Assembly (NCBI RefSeq): GCF_012641435.1
Contig: NZ_JABAIJ010000007.1
Location: 1 to 64,000 of the forward strand
Source of the DNA: Rhizobium sp. P38BS-XIX
GTDB lineage: Bacteria > Pseudomonadota > Alphaproteobacteria > Rhizobiales > Rhizobiaceae
Direction of reading: 5' to 3'
DNA: 64,000 bases
The notes below the pieces were generated by a model, which was not told the origin of the DNA, ran no database searches, and saw nothing but the letters and a program-made list of their open reading frames with translations. Every line of letters begins with the position of its first letter. Within the stretch, counting starts at the first letter, position 1. Positions 53,370 through 61,628 of this stretch are shown one piece after another. The translations under genes were made by a program, and so were the position numbers.

Positions 53370-54815
53370 TTATGGCTGAGACCGCCGTTGATGGCCGCTC
53401 ACCTGCGCCCCGTCTTCCGGCTGCAACTTCAGGAAGCCGGGTATGCCGAGCAGCGGGATCACCGCCATTAGCAAAAATGCAATGTGGAATTTATCCGGCG
53501 TCAGCGGCGATCCATCCAGCGTGACCACACCGAGCAGCATGGCGGCGACGGACACGCCGAAGCTGACGCTCAATTGCTGCAGGACGCCGCCGAGGCTCGT
53601 CGCGCGGCTGAGCTGGGCAGCCGGCGTATCGGAGTAGGAGAGCGTATTGGAGGTCATGAACTGCGCCGCGCGCGCCAGTCCGAAGATGAAGACGTAGAGA
53701 ATGATGAACCAGTGCGGCGTAGCGGGCGTGATCAGCGCGAAACCGGCAACGACAGCGGCGCCGAAGACGGCGCTCCAGGTCAATATGCGATCGAAACCGT
53801 AAAGCTTCAGCAATTTCACGGAGACCGGCCGTACGGCGAGAGCGCTGAGGGCGCTGACGAAGGTCAGCGTGCCTGAGACGATCGGGCTCAGGCCGAAGCC
53901 GACCTGCAGCATCAGCGGCAAGAGGAAAGGCACGCCGTTCAGACCGACGCGACATATGCCGCCTGCAAGCGTGCCGACACGGAAGGTGCGCAGCCTGAAG
54001 AGCGTGAGATCGACGGCCGGCGATTCAGCGGTTCTTGCGTAGCGGATGAAGCCGATGAGCAGCAGGCCGGCGGCGGCCAGCGTCAGGAAAATTGCCCATA
54101 CGGGGATCGTCGGGCGGCCGACATTCTCGATGCCGTATTGCAGAAGCACGCAACCAAGGCCGACCATGACGAAGCCGGGAAAATCGAATTTGATCGTATC
54201 GTCGCGTTCGGTGTCCTCGACATAGCGCAGCGCCATGAACATGCCGATCACGCCGAAAGGCAGATTGACCCAGAAGATCCAGCGCCAGGAAAGATATGTG
54301 GTCAGGAAGCCGCCGAGCACTGGCCCGATCACCGGGCCGATGACGGCGGGCAGGGTCATATACGTCATCGCCGTGACCAGCTGGCTTCGCGGGAAGCTTC
54401 GGATGAGGATGAGGCGGCCGACCGGTGTCATCATCGCGCCGCCGAAGCCCTGTAGCGCGCGCGTGGCGATCAGCATCGGCAGGCTGGTTGCGAGGCCGCA
54501 AAGGATCGAGCCGACGGTGAAGATGAACAGTGAAAGCGCGAAGATGCGCCGCGCGCCGAAGCGATCCGCAAACCAGCCGCTCACCGGAATGAACATGGCG
54601 AGCGTCAGGATATAGGTCGTGACCGCGAGGTTCATGTGAACCGGTGTCGTGCCGAGGCTCTTGGCGATGTCGGGAACAGCGGTGACGAGAATGGTCGAGT
54701 CGAGCTGTTCCATCAGGAAGGCTACGGCGACCACTGCGGGGATGATGTAGCGCAGGCGGGGATTGCGTTCGACAGCGAAAGTCTGACCCTGCGGATGGAG
54801 GTCGGTGGAATCCAT
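53370..54815 (-). CDS. MFS exporter, DHA2 (EmrB/QacA) family
   Basis: The 481-aa protein has about 13-14 hydrophobic helices. The first carries AVAFLMEQLDSTILVTAVPD, the DHA2 motif with acidic residue, and SGWFADRFGARRIF is the conserved cytoplasmic loop 2-3. GFGGAMMTPVGRLILIRSFP is the further family motif. It exports drugs or other small molecules with proton coupling in the inner membrane. No regulator gene or adaptor is next to it. It converges on nothing of obvious relation. Confidence 0.92.
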   Translation of the reverse strand: MDSTDLHPQGQTFAVERNPRLRYIIPAVVAVAFLMEQLDSTILVTAVPDIAKSLGTTPVHMNLAVTTYILTLAMFIPVSGWFADRFGARRIFALSLFIFTVGSILCGLATSLPMLIATRALQGFGGAMMTPVGRLILIRSFPRSQLVTAMTYMTLPAVIGPVIGPVLGGFLTTYLSWRWIFWVNLPFGVIGMFMALRYVEDTERDDTIKFDFPGFVMVGLGCVLLQYGIENVGRPTIPVWAIFLTLAAAGLLLIGFIRYARTAESPAVDLTLFRLRTFRVGTLAGGICRVGLNGVPFLLPLMLQVGFGLSPIVSGTLTFVSALSALAVRPVSVKLLKLYGFDRILTWSAVFGAAVVAGFALITPATPHWFIILYVFIFGLARAAQFMTSNTLSYSDTPAAQLSRATSLGGVLQQLSVSFGVSVAAMLLGVVTLDGSPLTPDKFHIAFLLMAVIPLLGIPGFLKLQPEDGAQVSGHQRRSQP

Positions 54816-55042
54816 GGAATGTAATAGCTTTCCAACGCCTGACTGGGGGACAGGCGTGTTTTACGATTTTCATGCTCCGCTTCGGAAACCGCCTCGCGTT
54901 TTCGGGAAACATGGTGCTACCGGCCGGTGATCCGCCGACCTTCGGAATCGTCGCCTATATGCGCACCATCGATGGCGCAGTGCAACAAAAACTCGATAGA
55001 AAGCTAATAAGTAGTGTGGACGCAAACTGTCACTTCATTATT

Positions 55043-55942
55043 CTAATTGGCAGAGGATGGCGAGGGCAGGGTCCAGCGCGCCTTGTCGAAGACAATGGCG
55101 GTTCGTTGTTGTTCCGGACTGGTTCTTCGCATTTCCAGCTGAAGGTTGAAGCTGCTGTTGGCCGAGAACTCCTTGAAGAAGGCAAGCTTTGCGCCGAATG
55201 CCTGCAGCGTTATATCCTGCAGCTTGCCGATCGCATCCAGCGCCGTCTGGAAGTCAAGCCAGTGCGTTTCGTTCAGCAGCAGAACAACGGTGTCGACGAA
55301 GCTGCTGGCGACGGCTTTTCCATCGGCATTGTCGGGCATGAGGACCTTGATGCGCACGGTTTCGATCTCGCCCGTCGGTTTGCCGCGAACGATGATGAAG
55401 AACGAGGATGCCCCCGCATTGCCATAGGTGCCTTTCTGCATGGCATAGCTGCATTCCGACGTGCCGACGCCGAGTTCGCTTGATCGCCACTCGCCGACCG
55501 GGAGACCAAATTTCACCAGATCGGCGCAAAGGGTCTGGCCGGATATTCTCCAGCTGCGCACGAAGGCGCTCAGCAGCTCATCGACCGGCGCGTCGAACAG
55601 GTGCGAGGTCCTGGTGGGCCTGGGCCTATCGATCCGCGGCCTTGCTGACGTCTTGACCGTGCGTACGGGAGGGCTGCCCGGCGTTACCACAGGCTTTTCG
55701 GCGGCGGCGGTTTCGACAACCGTGCTTGCCGGAGCGCTAATGGGCGCAGGCGTCTGCGCTGGCGGGTTGGAGGTGTGTTGCTCGGGCTTCGGGAAGAGAT
55801 TGAGGTGGTAGCGATTGTCGAGCGCTCGCAGATTGCGCATGTCGTTCGCAAACAGCGCGGTCGCGAGGATGATCGAGCCGATGACAACAGCCGCAATCCA
55901 GAAGACGGCCCGGCTTTTCTTGCGAGGTGGCGCCACCGACAT
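55043..55942 (-). CDS. hypothetical single-pass membrane protein
   Basis: The 299-aa protein has an N-terminal membrane helix (AVFWIAAVVIGSIILATALF) with lysine/arginine before it, so the C-terminus faces the periplasm. A Pro/Ala/Thr-rich linker covers about residues 50-110, then a globular domain contains SELGVGTSECSYAMQKGTYG and GKPTGEIETVRIKVLM. It may belong to a DUF family restricted to rhizobia (DUF6030 comes to mind, not checked). Two cysteines in the periplasmic domain could form a disulfide. No function assigned. Confidence 0.75.
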   Translation of the reverse strand: MSVAPPRKKSRAVFWIAAVVIGSIILATALFANDMRNLRALDNRYHLNLFPKPEQHTSNPPAQTPAPISAPASTVVETAAAEKPVVTPGSPPVRTVKTSARPRIDRPRPTRTSHLFDAPVDELLSAFVRSWRISGQTLCADLVKFGLPVGEWRSSELGVGTSECSYAMQKGTYGNAGASSFFIIVRGKPTGEIETVRIKVLMPDNADGKAVASSFVDTVVLLLNETHWLDFQTALDAIGKLQDITLQAFGAKLAFFKEFSANSSFNLQLEMRRTSPEQQRTAIVFDKARWTLPSPSSAN

Positions 55943-56069
55943 GATCTATATCTACAGCTGCTCCTAAGGAAACCCACCTTGCTGCAATGACTTTATGTTG
56001 TACAGCCTGATCATGCCTACAGCATATGCGTTTATGAACGATTGATCATCCTAAAGTTTCTTTATCAAT

Positions 56070-56792
56070 TCATACCTTTGCAGCGGCAAGGTGCGCCTTG
56101 AGCGCCTGAACGGTCGCAGCATCGGTGCGACGCGCCGTCGGCGTGGCAAATCCGAGGGCAAGCAATCGCTCGTCCGTCTCCGTCATTGCGATGGCGCAGG
56201 AAGAGTGAACTTCCGTGATCGAAAGGCGCGGCCATAGCTGGTCGATGGAGGCAAGCGTGACGCCGGAGCCGGGCATGATCGAAATACGGCCGGCGGCAAC
56301 GGCAATTGCCTCTTCCAGCGCAGCGATGCCTTCGGCCGCCGTCTTTGCGCCGCCCGACGTCAGAATGCGTTCGAAGCGAAGAGATACGGCGGTCTCCACG
56401 GCCTCGGCAACATCCGGGACAAGGTCGAATGCACGATGCAGCGTCTTGCCGAGAGAACCGGCGTGCGCGACGAGTGCCGATAGCGTCTCGAAATCCAGCC
56501 GCCCATCGGGCAGGGAAGCACCAATCACCACACCCGGCAATCCGGCATCGCGTGCCGTATCGATGTCGCGTTTCATGATCGCGAACTCGTCGGCGGAATA
56601 GATGAAGCTGCCGGCTCTCGGGCGGATGATGGCATAGGCTGGGACGGGCATGCTTGCCGCTGCGGCCATCAGTCCGGCGCTGGGCGTCAGTCCGCCAAGG
56701 GGAAGCGCGCTGCAAAGTTCGATGCGGTCAGCGCCGCCTTCGACGGCCGCTTTCAGTCCGGCAATATCGTCAACGCAAACTTCAAGCAGCAT
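56070..56792 (-). CDS. cutC: CutC family protein
   Basis: The 240-aa TIM-barrel protein begins LLEVCVDDIAGLKAAVEGGA and carries GADRIELCSALPLGGLTPSA and KTLHRAFDLVPD, the CutC family wording. CutC was linked to copper tolerance in E. coli, but the enzymatic role is unproven. Start 56792 has GGAGA 9 nt upstream; 56810 is an in-frame alternative. It overlaps the end of a ROK sugar-kinase gene by 11 bp, so the two are translationally coupled, which hints at a sugar-related job. Confidence 0.9.
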   Translation of the reverse strand: MLLEVCVDDIAGLKAAVEGGADRIELCSALPLGGLTPSAGLMAAAASMPVPAYAIIRPRAGSFIYSADEFAIMKRDIDTARDAGLPGVVIGASLPDGRLDFETLSALVAHAGSLGKTLHRAFDLVPDVAEAVETAVSLRFERILTSGGAKTAAEGIAALEEAIAVAAGRISIMPGSGVTLASIDQLWPRLSITEVHSSCAIAMTETDERLLALGFATPTARRTDAATVQALKAHLAAAKV

Positions 56793-57708
56793 CGTTGCGT
56801 TCTCCGGCATATTGCAGCCCCAGCAGTGCGGCGCCGATGAGGCCCGGCTCGAGCTTGCATTGGCTTGGCACCACGAGGGGCCGGCCGAACTGGCGCAGGA
56901 TGCGGGCGCGCACCGCCTCATCCAGCCGCGCCAGCAGCGGTTCGACGTTGGAAAGGCCGCCGCCGACGGGAACGATGGTCGCGCCTGTGATGTTGATGGT
57001 GAGCGCCAGCGGCGATGCGACGAGATCGACCATGACCTCGATCGTTCGCTCGGCGCGCTCGTCACCAGCAAGCCACTGGCCGATGATCTGTTCGCTGGAA
57101 AGCTCCAGGCCATGCAGGGTCTGGTGAAGGCGTTCGAGGCCACGGGCGCCGCCGACGGTGTCCACGCAGCCCTTCTGGCCGCAGCCACAGCGATAGGCAG
57201 GAATGGCGACTGGCGGATTGCCGGCGAAGGAGGCGATGATCGGTCCGTGGCCCCATTCTCCGGCAAATCCGCCGGCAGCGTTGACGAGGCGACCGTCTGC
57301 AACGAGACCGCCGCCGACGCCGGTGCCGAGAATGGCGCCGAAGACGATGCGATGGCCGCGGCCCGCGCCGGACATGGCTTCGGCCATGGCGAAGCAATCG
57401 GCATCATTGGCAATCAACACGGGATAGCCGAGTTCGGCTTCAAGCTCGGCGGCAAGCCGACGACCGTGGATGCAGGGTATGTTGGCGCAGGTCAGAGCCT
57501 GAGTGTCGGGATCGACGACGCCGGCGATGGAGAAGGACAGGCAATCCGGCTTTTCACCTGCTTCGGCAATGACATCTCGCAGGACAGCCACGAATGCGGC
57601 GAAGTCGTGCTTGGGCGTCGGGCGTCGGCCAAGCGGCACGATATCCGTCATGGAGCGGGCGATGCCGCCTTTGATGGCGCTGCCGCCGATGTCGAAGGAA
57701 ACGATCAT
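56782..57708 (-). CDS. ROK family sugar kinase
   Basis: The 308-aa protein begins MIVSFDIGGSAIKGGIARSM with the phosphate-binding loop. It contains the ROK motif GEWGHGPI and the zinc motif CGCGQKGCVDTVGGARGL. This combination marks glucokinase/N-acetylglucosamine/N-acetylmannosamine kinase-type members; the exact sugar is not clear. It has no helix-turn-helix, so it is a kinase, not a NagC-like repressor. It overlaps cutC downstream and starts about 90 bp after the histidine kinase gene on the same strand. Confidence 0.9.
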   Translation of the reverse strand: MIVSFDIGGSAIKGGIARSMTDIVPLGRRPTPKHDFAAFVAVLRDVIAEAGEKPDCLSFSIAGVVDPDTQALTCANIPCIHGRRLAAELEAELGYPVLIANDADCFAMAEAMSGAGRGHRIVFGAILGTGVGGGLVADGRLVNAAGGFAGEWGHGPIIASFAGNPPVAIPAYRCGCGQKGCVDTVGGARGLERLHQTLHGLELSSEQIIGQWLAGDERAERTIEVMVDLVASPLALTINITGATIVPVGGGLSNVEPLLARLDEAVRARILRQFGRPLVVPSQCKLEPGLIGAALLGLQYAGERNDAA

Positions 57709-57795
57709 GAACAATAACCTGTAGGAGACATGCCGGACTTGCTCGCACCCTTTGCGGGTCTTTGCAAGATCAATTGGCACCGGACTGACTGGCCG

Positions 57796-59148
57796 TCAAA
57801 CCGAGGGTAGGGTGATCCTGGCTTCGAAACCGTCGGTTCTGCCGGTTGCCGGCGAAAGAAGATCGAGATGACCGCCGATCTGCGTGACGATCCGCTCGAC
57901 GATCGAAAGCCCCAGTCCCGAACCCGAAGCCGTCGTCTTGCCACGCCAGAAGCGCTTTTTCAGTCCCGCGAGCTCAGTTGCCGAGAGCACAGGCCCCGCG
58001 TTGATGACGCGGACGGTGCGGTCATCGACGCTGACGGTCACCTCATCATCGGCAGGGCCGTGGATCAAGGCGTTCTCGATCAAATTGCGCATGACGATCG
58101 CAAAAGCATCGATATCGAAATTGCGGATCAATTTTTGTTGGGCGCCATTCTCGAGCAGGACTCGACCGGCCGTGTCGGTGTCGCGGTCGTAATCGCCGAT
58201 CACCGTTTCGATGACCGAGACCAGATCGATCGGCTTTTCGCTCGCGCCGATACCCGCCTGGGCCCGGGAGAGCTGCAGAAGTTTCTCCGCGAGCCGGCCG
58301 AGATTGGAAAGCGATGTTTCGACGCGTCCGGCGCGTTCGCTAAGTGGTCCCGGCGGCAATTCGGCGATCAGACGCTGGGTCTGGGCGAGCGCGCCTGCGA
58401 TCGGCGTGCGCAGTTCGTGGGCACTGTTGGCGGTAAACTCACGTTCGGCTTCAAGCGCCAGACGCAAACGGTCGAGAAGCAGGTTGACCGAGCGGGCGAT
58501 CGGCTGCAATTCGCGCGGCAGCGTTTCGCTTTCGAGCGGCGCCATGTTGCCGCTGTCCTTGGTGGCGATCTGCGAACGCAGGCGGTCGATCGGCAACAGC
58601 GAGCGCCCGACGACGATGCCGATCGCGACGATGCTGGCGGGAATGAGCGCCAGCAGGGGCCAGAGCAGCGCGACGCCGCTCTCTCGTGATGCTTCGCGAC
58701 GGTTTTTGAAGGCATCGGCAACATGCAGGAAGATCGTGCCGTCAGCCGATGATTCCGTGTAGATGCGGTATTTCGGCGTATTGTGGAAGCCGATCTTCAG
58801 CGGCACGTCATAGGCGATTGCCGGGGCATCGTGGGAATGTAGGATGACCTTACCGTTCGCGTCGAGCACCTGATAGGTCAGATATTCGCGGTTCAGCCCC
58901 TTGTTCAGTTCTTCCAGGCTCTGCGGATCACCCGAGTGGTCGCGATTGGCGAGATCGTCCAGCACCAGCGGCATCAGCCGTTCGGCGGTTTCCTGCAACG
59001 CGCCGTCGAAGGTTTCGGAAAGTTCCTTGTTGACGACATAGACGCCGATACCGACGGCAATCAGCCAGAAGACGACGACCGTTCCCGTCAACGCCGTGAT
59101 CAGCCGCCGTGTGATGCTGGCGCGGCTTGGCTCCTTGCGCTCGCTCAT
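57796..59148 (-). CDS. sensor histidine kinase
   Basis: The 450-aa protein has two membrane helices (about 14-38 and 160-185) around a periplasmic sensor of about 120 residues. A HAMP-like linker follows, then the dimerisation domain with NSAHELRTPIAG carrying the phosphorylated His. The catalytic domain shows the N box RNLIENALIHG and the G box SGLGLSIVERI. Its start overlaps the response regulator stop by 4 nt (ATGA). The layout is of the PmrB/QseC type; the signal is unknown. Confidence 0.93.
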   Translation of the reverse strand: MSERKEPSRASITRRLITALTGTVVVFWLIAVGIGVYVVNKELSETFDGALQETAERLMPLVLDDLANRDHSGDPQSLEELNKGLNREYLTYQVLDANGKVILHSHDAPAIAYDVPLKIGFHNTPKYRIYTESSADGTIFLHVADAFKNRREASRESGVALLWPLLALIPASIVAIGIVVGRSLLPIDRLRSQIATKDSGNMAPLESETLPRELQPIARSVNLLLDRLRLALEAEREFTANSAHELRTPIAGALAQTQRLIAELPPGPLSERAGRVETSLSNLGRLAEKLLQLSRAQAGIGASEKPIDLVSVIETVIGDYDRDTDTAGRVLLENGAQQKLIRNFDIDAFAIVMRNLIENALIHGPADDEVTVSVDDRTVRVINAGPVLSATELAGLKKRFWRGKTTASGSGLGLSIVERIVTQIGGHLDLLSPATGRTDGFEARITLPSV

Positions 59149-59804
59149 CGATCACCCAGGCAATAGCCGACGCCACGAGCCGTTCGAATGCGATCCTTGC
59201 CGATCTTCTTGCGCAGGCGACTGACATAGACTTCGACCGTGTTGCTCTCGATCTCCGAACCGAAAGCGTAGAGCGCTTCTTCGATCTTGTCCTTGGAGAC
59301 GATGGCGCCGGGTCTCGCCACCAGCAGATCGAGGACGGCCCACTCACGCCCCGTCAGAACCACATCCTTGCCCTCGAGGCGGACGCGACGTTGTGGCTGG
59401 TCGATCTCGAGATCGGCAAAACGAATGGTCGGCTGCGGGCTGCCCGTATAGCGCCGGGCGACCGCCAGGATGCGGGCCGTCAGTTCGCCGAGATTGAAAG
59501 GCTTGACGAGATAGTCGTCAGCGCCGCTGTTCAACCCTTCGATGCGATCGGAAATCTGGTCGCGCGCGGTCAGAATGATAACAGGGGTTTCGTCCTGCCT
59601 GCGGCGCAGCCGCTTGAGGAAATCGATGCCGACTCCGTCGGGAAGCTGCAGATCGAGCAGTATGAGGCCATAGTTCACGGCATTGGTGACTTCATCCGCA
59701 TCCGTCAGATTTCTGACCCAGTCGACAGCATGTGGTCCTGCCGCAATATGGTCGCGAACGGCGCTGCCGATCGTATCGTCATCTTCCACCAGCAGAATTC
59801 GCAC
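59145..59804 (-). CDS. OmpR-family response regulator
   Basis: The 219-aa protein has a receiver domain with the acidic pocket Asp8-Asp10 and phospho-acceptor Asp51 in LILLDLQLPDG, plus Lys in YLVKPF. The winged-helix output domain follows, with TGREWAVLDLLVARPGAIVS and VEVYVSRLRKKIG. It is the first gene of a two-gene operon with the kinase. Target genes are unknown; the ROK and cutC genes immediately downstream, or the divergent mutarotase gene, are candidates by position only. Confidence 0.94.
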   Translation of the reverse strand: MRILLVEDDDTIGSAVRDHIAAGPHAVDWVRNLTDADEVTNAVNYGLILLDLQLPDGVGIDFLKRLRRRQDETPVIILTARDQISDRIEGLNSGADDYLVKPFNLGELTARILAVARRYTGSPQPTIRFADLEIDQPQRRVRLEGKDVVLTGREWAVLDLLVARPGAIVSKDKIEEALYAFGSEIESNTVEVYVSRLRKKIGKDRIRTARGVGYCLGDR

Positions 59805-60027
59805 CTGTGACCCTCAACCGTTGATCGCCCTTCAGTTAATGCCGATGAAGCTATGGGGTCAATAACGGCCGAAATAAGCCGAGGCGATATCCATATCTAA
59901 CCCCGCGTTTGTTTGCCGAAAACGTTCCCGGAGCCTATGGACAGAGCTGAACGCCATGGTTACTTCTTTGCGCGGAAAGCGAAGCGGCTGCAGGACGCCG
60001 CTGTTCGGTCATTGGAGGTTGCTCGTC

Positions 60028-60483
60028 ATGCTCAAGGGAATTTCGCCGCTGTTGAATGCAGACGTGCTCTATGCGTTGAAGTCGATGGGGCACGGAGACA
60101 TGCTTGTCGTCGTCGACACGAATTTTCCCGCCGAGACCATTGCGAGCCATACCGTGCTGGGCGAACTCCTGCGTATCGACAACGTCTCGGCTGCCGATGC
60201 CGTCGCCGCCATCTTGTCGCTGATGCCGCTCGATACCTTCATCGACGATGCCGCGACACGCATGGAAGTCGTCGGCGCGCCAGATGAGGTGCCGCAGGTC
60301 CAGGCTGAGGTACAGGCCGCCATCGACAAGGCTGAAGGCAAACACTGGCCGCTGACGGCGGTCGAGCGCTATGCCTTCTACGAGCGTGCAAAGGACGCTT
60401 ACTGCGTCATCCAGACGGGCGAGCGCCGCTTCTATGGTTGTTTCACCTTGACCAAGGGCGTCATCCCGCCAGAGACTGAGTGA
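60028..60483 (+). CDS. RbsD/FucU family sugar mutarotase
   Basis: The 151-aa protein has the RbsD/FucU start MLKGISPLLNADVLYALKSM with catalytic His22 in GHGDMLVVVDTNFPA. The FucU-type middle (ERYAFYERAKDAYCVIQTGE) and end fit the fucose mutarotase branch. It speeds interconversion of sugar anomers in the cytoplasm. GGAGG at 60014-60018 fixes the start. A SorC regulator gene follows 44 nt later and the sorbitol/mannitol importer follows that, so a role in polyol or sugar use is likely. Confidence 0.92.
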   Translation: MLKGISPLLNADVLYALKSMGHGDMLVVVDTNFPAETIASHTVLGELLRIDNVSAADAVAAILSLMPLDTFIDDAATRMEVVGAPDEVPQVQAEVQAAIDKAEGKHWPLTAVERYAFYERAKDAYCVIQTGERRFYGCFTLTKGVIPPETE

Positions 60484-60527
60484 TCCGATACTCTGCGAGA
60501 ACGGCGCTGTTTCGATAAAGGAATGCG

Positions 60528-61481
60528 ATGGCGAAGAAGCTGGATTCCCAAGGGCGGCTTGATGACGCGGCGCGAGCCGGCTGGCTATACTATGTCGCAG
60601 GCCGGACGCAGGACGAGATCGCGATCGCCATGGGGATCTCGCGTCAGTCGGCGCAGCGGCTGGTGTCGCTCGCCGTCGCCGAACGATTGATCAAGGTGCG
60701 GCTGGACCATCCAATTGCCGCCTGTCTCGAATATGCCGCTGCACTGCGCGAGAAATACGGCCTGCAGCATGTCGACGTGGTGCCGAGCGACGCCGATGGC
60801 GCGTCTTCCACTGTTGGTATCGCCGAGGCCGGTGCGGCCGAAATCGAGCGCTGGCTGCGGCGCAGCGAGCCGATCGTGTTGGCGATCGGAACGGGCCGCA
60901 CGCTGAAAGCCGCGGTTGATCAGCTGCCGGCGATCGAATGTCTCCAGCATCGTGTCGTGTCGCTGACGGGCAATATCGGCCCCGACGGTTCGGCCGCCTA
61001 TTACAACGTCATTTTCAGCATGGCCGATGTCATCAAGGCGCGACATTTTCCAATGCCGCTGCCGGTGCTCGTCTCGTCGGCCGAAGAGCGCGAGCTGCTG
61101 CATGCACAGGCGCTGGTGCGCTCCACGCTCGATATCAGTGCCCAGGCCGATGTGACGTTTGTCGGTGTCGGCGAGATGGGCGTGGAGGCGCCTCTCTGTT
61201 TGGACGGCTTCCTCGAGAAGGATGAAATGCTGGCGCTGATGAAGCGCGGCGCGGCCGGCGAAATTTGCGGCTGGGTCTTTGACGGCGCCGGCAAGTTGAT
61301 GCCTGATGACGTCAACGAGCGCGTTGCAAGCGCTCCCGTACCCTCGCGCGACACCTGTTCGGTGATTGGAATCGCCAAGGGAAAACGCAAGTTCGAGGCG
61401 ATCAAGGCGGCCGTTGTTGGTCGCCAAATCAACGGTTTGATCACCGATGAGGCGGTTGCCGAATTTTTGCTCAAGCCCTGA
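60528..61481 (+). CDS. SorC family transcriptional regulator
   Basis: The 317-aa protein has an N-terminal DNA-binding domain (WLYYVAGRTQDEIAIAMGIS, then RQSAQRLVSLAVAERL). The SorC/DeoR-type sugar-sensing domain follows, with LAIGTGRTLKAAVDQLP and SLTGNIGPDGSAAYYNVIF. It lies between the mutarotase gene and the smo importer on the same strand and is the evident regulator of polyol uptake. A palindrome ATGAGC-N9-GCTCAT lies just after its stop, at the smoE promoter. Confidence 0.93.
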   Translation: MAKKLDSQGRLDDAARAGWLYYVAGRTQDEIAIAMGISRQSAQRLVSLAVAERLIKVRLDHPIAACLEYAAALREKYGLQHVDVVPSDADGASSTVGIAEAGAAEIERWLRRSEPIVLAIGTGRTLKAAVDQLPAIECLQHRVVSLTGNIGPDGSAAYYNVIFSMADVIKARHFPMPLPVLVSSAEERELLHAQALVRSTLDISAQADVTFVGVGEMGVEAPLCLDGFLEKDEMLALMKRGAAGEICGWVFDGAGKLMPDDVNERVASAPVPSRDTCSVIGIAKGKRKFEAIKAAVVGRQINGLITDEAVAEFLLKP

Positions 61482-61549
61482 GCAAAAAATTTAATCCCAG
61501 AAAACAAAGAGATAGGTTGCTTGCTCGGCAATGCAGCATCGAATCCGCA

Positions 61550-61604
61550 TTGACATTTTGTCGCAAGCGATGAGTAATTGCCCATGAGCAAAGCGAATGC
61601 TCAT
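61550..61604 (+). promoter_or_regulatory. smoE promoter with candidate SorC operator
   Basis: TTGACA at 61550-61555 is a good -35 element; with a 17-nt spacer the -10 falls on AGTAAT (61573-61578). The palindrome ATGAGC (61584-61589), N9, GCTCAT (61599-61604) lies right at the expected start of transcription, about 25 bp before the smoE ATG. The position suits repression by the SorC-type regulator. Confidence 0.65.
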
Positions 61605-61628
61605 CTTTTGGTCTTCTGGGAGGAAGAT

